From contig CABMIB010000081.1 of NCBI GenBank assembly GCA_902386135.1, positions 1-64,000 on the forward strand: 64,000 bases of DNA. The letters run 5' to 3'. The translations under genes were made by a program, and so were the position numbers. This document shows, piece after piece, positions 60,659 through 64,000 of this stretch; the first letter of the stretch is position 1; every line of letters begins with the position of its first letter. The stretch is from an uncultured archaeon. Its GTDB lineage: Archaea; Halobacteriota; Methanosarcinia; Methanosarcinales; Methanoperedenaceae. The notes under the pieces are model-generated. The model was not told the origin of the DNA and did no database searches. It worked only from the letters and a program-made list of their open reading frames with translations.

Positions 60659-61672
60659 TTATATTCCGAGGGCTTTATTTGTCTTCTTTATTGAACTTGC
60701 CCCGTCTTTTTCTATTTCAAGCATTGCCCTGATAGCATCCACGTTCTCAGGAACCACATCAGATTCCTGGTGTATCGCCTGGAAGAAGTATAGTTCGCCT
60801 TTGTTTATTGCAATCGAGTCTTTCCATACAACATTCTCCCACATATCCCCTCTCGGTCTTCCCAGGTCTTTGGCGAATTCCATTGCCTCGGCCGTTGATT
60901 TTATCCTGTCCTTGCTGCTCACAAGCCTTATGCGCGGTCTTTCTTTCAGGACTTTTATGATATCATCTTCGGCGCATGTCTTTTTTAATTCGATGTTCAG
61001 CGCATGAAGATGCATGAGGGTAGTGGAGGTCTTCACGGCCATCGTTGTGATATCGATATGCGGAAGGATCGAGTTCACATCAGGGCCGTGGTGTGAAGGA
61101 AGCTTGATCGGATCGGGGATGAGGGCGTTTATCGGGCCTGTCTTGATATCATTGGGGTCTGCGGCGCGCCTCATCAGCGTCACCCTGGCTTTCTTTACCC
61201 CGAATGCGGTATCAAGAGCGTATAAAACCCTTACAAGCCCGGTAGTGTTGCATGAGACAACTCTGGTAAAATCCCTGCCAAGAGCCTCGCTGTAATTTGC
61301 CTCCGAGTTGAATGAGAATCCAGTCAGCTCATGCTCTTCCCCACCCTGCCAGATAGCCTTGACCCCGTGCTTTTCATAAAGTTTTTTGTATTCCTCCCCG
61401 GTATCGCCGGGCGTTGCATCAACTACTAGCTCAGCTTTGTCCAGTAACTCTTCAAGCGTGCCGCTGACTTCCATTTTCGATTTCTTAAAATCCTCGATGT
61501 TTTCTTTTGCAGCGGCATAAAGTGCATACCCCTTATCCAGCGCGATCTTAGCTTCAAAGCTCGGTCTTGTCTTTACAATACCGACGATTTCCATGTCATC
61601 CTGGGCAGCCACCGCGTCTGCCACACGTTTCCCTATTGTTCCGTAACCGTTAATCGCTACTTTCGCCGTCAT
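60659..61672 (-). CDS. gap: Type II glyceraldehyde-3-phosphate dehydrogenase
   Basis: The 337-residue archaeal-type enzyme oxidises glyceraldehyde-3-phosphate with phosphate and NAD(P). It begins TAKVAINGYGTIGKRVADA (Rossmann GxGxxG), has the catalytic Cys in RVVSCNTTGLVRVLYALD near residue 140, and MRRAADPNDIKTGPINAL downstream. This type is distinct from bacterial GapA and is an archaeal marker. It lies 43 bases past the end of the PD40 gene in map order and is preceded in transcription by a CooT-like small gene, 31 bases upstream. Confidence 0.95.
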   Translation of the reverse strand: MTAKVAINGYGTIGKRVADAVAAQDDMEIVGIVKTRPSFEAKIALDKGYALYAAAKENIEDFKKSKMEVSGTLEELLDKAELVVDATPGDTGEEYKKLYEKHGVKAIWQGGEEHELTGFSFNSEANYSEALGRDFTRVVSCNTTGLVRVLYALDTAFGVKKARVTLMRRAADPNDIKTGPINALIPDPIKLPSHHGPDVNSILPHIDITTMAVKTSTTLMHLHALNIELKKTCAEDDIIKVLKERPRIRLVSSKDRIKSTAEAMEFAKDLGRPRGDMWENVVWKDSIAINKGELYFFQAIHQESDVVPENVDAIRAMLEIEKDGASSIKKTNKALGI

Positions 61673-61703
61673 CTTTTTAATTCTCCCAGCCTCACATTAA
61701 TTA

Positions 61704-61874
61704 TCAATCTATTATAGCTTCCTGTTTTGTTATATTAATATCCTTTATTTTGCCTGAAACGGTCTTTGTTTCACCCAGCATGCCGTACAGTTTGATCGAA
61801 TCTTTGTCTGCAGTTATCCTTACGACATCTTCCATTATGGTCTTTCCTTCGAGAATTACCTTTAGTTCGCACAT
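61704..61874 (-). CDS. CooT-family nickel-binding small protein
   Basis: This 56-residue protein starts MCELKVILEGKTIMEDVVRI, the typical start of the CooT family, in which the Met-Cys N-terminus binds one nickel at the interface of a dimer. The rest is a small beta-barrel pattern (DSIKLYGMLGETKTVSGKIK). CooT helps deliver nickel to CO dehydrogenase in bacteria that grow on CO. The gene lies upstream of and in line with gap. The CooS gene of this genome is about 18 kb away, which fits a shared nickel need. It is too short to stand out without looking for it. Confidence 0.8.
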   Translation of the reverse strand: MCELKVILEGKTIMEDVVRITADKDSIKLYGMLGETKTVSGKIKDINITKQEAIID

Positions 61875-61984
61875 GACCGTTAATTTGTCTTGTTGATATT
61901 AAGATTTATCATACCCTGCAACTATAATGGAGTGGAGACTTTGATATCGCCGAACTGAAGGGACTGATAATACCGGACAATACC

Positions 61985-62833
61985 GTGATGGAGGAGCACT
62001 CTATTATAGTGGACGGTGACGTCCTGGTCGGAAATTATGCAGAACTGGGCTACGGCCTTATCGCAAAGACCGTAGTGGCAGGAGAGCATGTGAAGATCAC
62101 CGGCAGCGTAATCAGTGAGAACGATGTAAGGATAGACCTGTGGTCTGAGATAACAGGGGATGTGAGGACAAAGACCGATGCATATCTTGGCGAATTTGTC
62201 AATATTTCGGGAAAACTCTTTGCCGCAGGCAACCTTGATGTCGGGAACAATGTGAAGATCACCGGCGGCTATGAGGTAAAAGGATGGCTTGTCGTCCGCA
62301 ACCCCCTGCCTGTCGTCATGTTCATATTCTTTTACATGATGGCTTTGCTGCGCCTGGGTAACGAAGAAGAGGTCGAGAAGGCGCTTGAAGAGATGTTCTC
62401 GGATGATGCGCCGTCTGAAAGGCTCATGTCAATACCCAACAGGACGAAGATAAGCCTTGAAGCCATTAAAACCACATCACGCGCCGTAATTGGCAGCCAC
62501 TGCCGCCTTCTGGGCAATGTCCGCGCCCGCTCAGCCTCGGTAGGTAACCATGTGACTGTGTTCGGCAGCATCCGGACTACCGGCGGCATCACTACTGGCG
62601 CCGCGTGTACCATACACGGCAACCTTGACTCAAGAGAGACTGTGAAAATAGGAAGGAATTGCAGGGTTCTTGGCAAAGTGACAGCGAATTCGGTAGTAGT
62701 ACATGAAACTGCAAAGGTTGACGGGAGCCTGATAGCCGCCAATGGCGTGACGGTGGAGAAAGATGATCTTGAGGGGCTGAACGATACTGAGAAACGGCTG
62801 TTTTATGGGTTTACGATGCTGGAAATTACCTGA
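61985..62833 (+). CDS. Bactofilin-like polymer-forming protein
   Basis: The 282-residue protein is mostly left-handed or bactofilin-type beta-helix repeats: VDGDVLVGNYAELGYGLIA, GEHVKITGSVISENDVRID, GEFVNISGKLFAAGNLDVG, and in the second half GSHCRLLGNVRARSASVGN and GRNCRVLGKVTANSVVVHE. A hydrophobic segment (PVVMFIFFYMMALLRLG, ~residues 107-123) and an acidic linker split the two helical halves, so it may be membrane-attached. Such proteins polymerise into scaffolds. The start is uncertain: GTG/ATG at 61985 or a few codons upstream, since the protein-like frame runs 60 bases further. Confidence 0.8.
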   Translation: MMEEHSIIVDGDVLVGNYAELGYGLIAKTVVAGEHVKITGSVISENDVRIDLWSEITGDVRTKTDAYLGEFVNISGKLFAAGNLDVGNNVKITGGYEVKGWLVVRNPLPVVMFIFFYMMALLRLGNEEEVEKALEEMFSDDAPSERLMSIPNRTKISLEAIKTTSRAVIGSHCRLLGNVRARSASVGNHVTVFGSIRTTGGITTGAACTIHGNLDSRETVKIGRNCRVLGKVTANSVVVHETAKVDGSLIAANGVTVEKDDLEGLNDTEKRLFYGFTMLEIT

Positions 62834-63653
62834 TTCCAGGTCATTCCCCTATCCTGTATATATTGAGTGGGTCTTGCCGGGATTATTCTGCCTTTGAGGG
62901 AGAATTTTACCCTGACCGTCGTCAAGTAATTTTAATTATGGGTTATTGGTCTATTATAGTACACCATATATCGTTATAGTCGACTATAGCTATGCACTGC
63001 ATTATGCTGGTTTTAGAAAAGTAATACATACCAATCTAATTTTAAATGGTCTGGAATACCCATTCTTGGCCACATTTACGAGCCAGAGTATATAGTTTTC
63101 ATTACTATGTGTAATGGCAATATTTCAGGTTCCTGCGGATTTCCGGCCCAAATCTAAGGCTTTTCGGGATAGAACTACTTATTCTCAGGAGCAGGTATTT
63201 TTTTATTAACAGACTTGCGCCCCGAAAGCCGCGCATTAAGCTTATTCAGGTGTTTGATAAGCCTTTTGACCCTAAATGACCCTAAAAATCATTTTATAGA
63301 TCCGTACAGTCAGGCATTTTCGACCCGCGGCACCATTGTGACCATACTCGGCCTTTTAGTAAAGGCAGCGCCTTCAAAAGAGTAGTATAATAGAGTAGTA
63401 TAATAGATGCATAATAGATGCCAGCCTTATTCGCTTTATCTGTGGAGTGTGGTCAGTTTCTGGAATTCCCAAGGAACATCTATTATTTTGGCGGTACGAG
63501 TTAGTGAAGAGTTTTTCAAGCAGCATATTGTTTTCTTAAAGCAAACATTGATTTACTGGTTCGCAGCGTTGTGTTTTATTATAATGGAATAAATATTATA
63601 ATACATAAATTAACTCTAAAAGTGTATTAATTTATAGTTTAAAAACTATAGTC
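62834..63653. other. 820-bp AT-rich intergenic region
   Basis: No gene is supported. A 61-residue frame at 63407-63592 has no homology that I recognise and no ribosome site. There is a short direct repeat GACCCTAAA at about 63268 and 63278, a run of TATAATAGAG/TATAATAGATG-type near-repeats (about 63383-63420), and a self-complementary AT-rich stretch near 62950-62990. Nothing suggests an RNA gene. Confidence 0.5.
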
Positions 63654-64000
63654 CTAATACACGGTAACACTCTTCACGCCTTTTATCCTCGTCAGCGTAT
63701 TCACGAGCCCACCGCTAACCTTTCCCTCCGTGATAATCGTAAGCATGGGATTTTCAGTAAGGTAAGGGTCATCAGATACAGCCTGCCTGATAACTACCCC
63801 GTGTTCCGCTACCGCGGTCGCCACAGCGCCCAGCAGCCCTTTGCGCGCGGCATTGTCGGGTAGGATGATGATTACGCCAAGACCGAGATACGGCGCAACG
63901 TCCCGGAGGAACGGGATAGTCCTGACATTGCGGAATATCTGCATAAGCTGGGCGTCGTTCAGGATTGTCTCACAGGTGGCATCGACCACCCTCCTGTCCA
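63654..64000 (-). CDS. ACT-domain regulator, 3' part (runs off the right edge)
   Basis: The frame is open to the window edge, so the gene starts beyond base 64000. The visible part has an ACT-domain pattern: GLGVIIILPDNAARKGLLGA near its middle and NPMLTIITEGKVSGGLVNTL at the end, closing with GVKSVTVY. The preceding helix (NDAQLMQIFRNVRTIPFLRD) suggests an upstream HTH. This matches the archaeal COG2150 proteins, predicted regulators of amino acid metabolism. The possible GTG at 63989 is probably internal, because protein-like codons (DRRVVDATC) continue past it. Confidence 0.75.
   Translation of the reverse strand, partial: DRRVVDATCETILNDAQLMQIFRNVRTIPFLRDVAPYLGLGVIIILPDNAARKGLLGAVATAVAEHGVVIRQAVSDDPYLTENPMLTIITEGKVSGGLVNTLTRIKGVKSVTVY

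Noticed and set aside
63407-63592. 61-codon frame in the right intergenic region
   Set aside because: No ribosome site, no recognisable domain, surrounded by AT-rich near-repeats. Random open frame more likely.
1-64000. CRISPR arrays, tRNA and rRNA genes
   Set aside because: I scanned the spacers for regularly spaced identical repeats and for tRNA-like arms (GGTTC-A-x-x-CC with a paired acceptor) and found none. A covariance-model search could still reveal a tRNA that I missed.

Overview
The window looks like a chromosomal segment of a methane-metabolising archaeon of the Methanosarcinales. An ANME-2d ('Candidatus Methanoperedens')-like genome is my best guess. The archaeal assignment rests on archaeal release factor aRF1 (NIKS and GGQ motifs), type II glyceraldehyde-3-phosphate dehydrogenase, archaeosortase A with archaetidylserine synthase and decarboxylase, a geranylgeranyl reductase-family protein, an MptD-like pterin aldolase, a His-type archaeal signal peptidase and Methanosarcina-type S-layer domains. 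The ANME-like guess rests on c-type cytochromes, an F420-dehydrogenase beta-type subunit and a stand-alone CooS. The genus is inference. I see no rRNA, tRNA, CRISPR array or intact insertion sequence.

Layout. 0-2.1 kb: a monooxygenase-fold protein and an AT-rich membrane protein. 2.2-10.9 kb: copper ATPase CopA, a flippase-like protein, an APC permease, a di-heme peroxidase and PurC. 11-16 kb: two unknown proteins, an SdhA/FrdA-type flavoprotein and CTP synthase. 16-21 kb: two HTH-receiver regulators, a Cache histidine kinase and a substrate-binding protein whose two halves are in swapped order. 21-32.7 kb: a cell-surface island with a PGF-CTERM protein, a MacB-like exporter, secreted Ig-like proteins, paralogous anchored proteins, signal peptidase I, a tandem S-layer-domain protein, a lipoprotein and a broken beta-propeller gene. 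A ~330-bp regulatory region occurs twice here, once before each of two surface-protein genes.

32.7-43.2 kb: malate dehydrogenase, a PrsW-like protease, then a pentaheme cytochrome followed by an F420-type flavoprotein, a ferredoxin and a membrane protein (all minus strand), divergent from an HTH-RDD membrane regulator; then a TctA-like permease and CooS. 43.2-51.5 kb: VapBC, aRF1, a BBE-like oxidoreductase, a Gdt1-family transporter, a retropepsin-like protease paired with a small RHH-like protein, and an AT-rich protein with a HEPN-like motif. 51.5-64 kb: proline dehydrogenase; a six-gene lipid/archaeosortase operon; an array of covarying hairpins running into the argH start codon; ArgH, a CorA-like transporter, an anchored PD40 propeller, GAPDH, a 56-residue CooT-like nickel protein and a bactofilin-like protein; and the 3' part of an ACT-domain regulator at the right edge.

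Several themes tie the window together. The archaeosortase operon at 52.4-56.4 kb can process the PGF-CTERM proteins encoded at 21.4-31 kb. CooS and the CooT-like protein both point to nickel and CO metabolism. The F420 flavoprotein, ferredoxin, membrane protein and pentaheme cytochrome could form a route for electrons from cytoplasmic F420H2 or ferredoxin to the cell exterior. All functional calls come from reading motifs in translated sequence; no database search was run.
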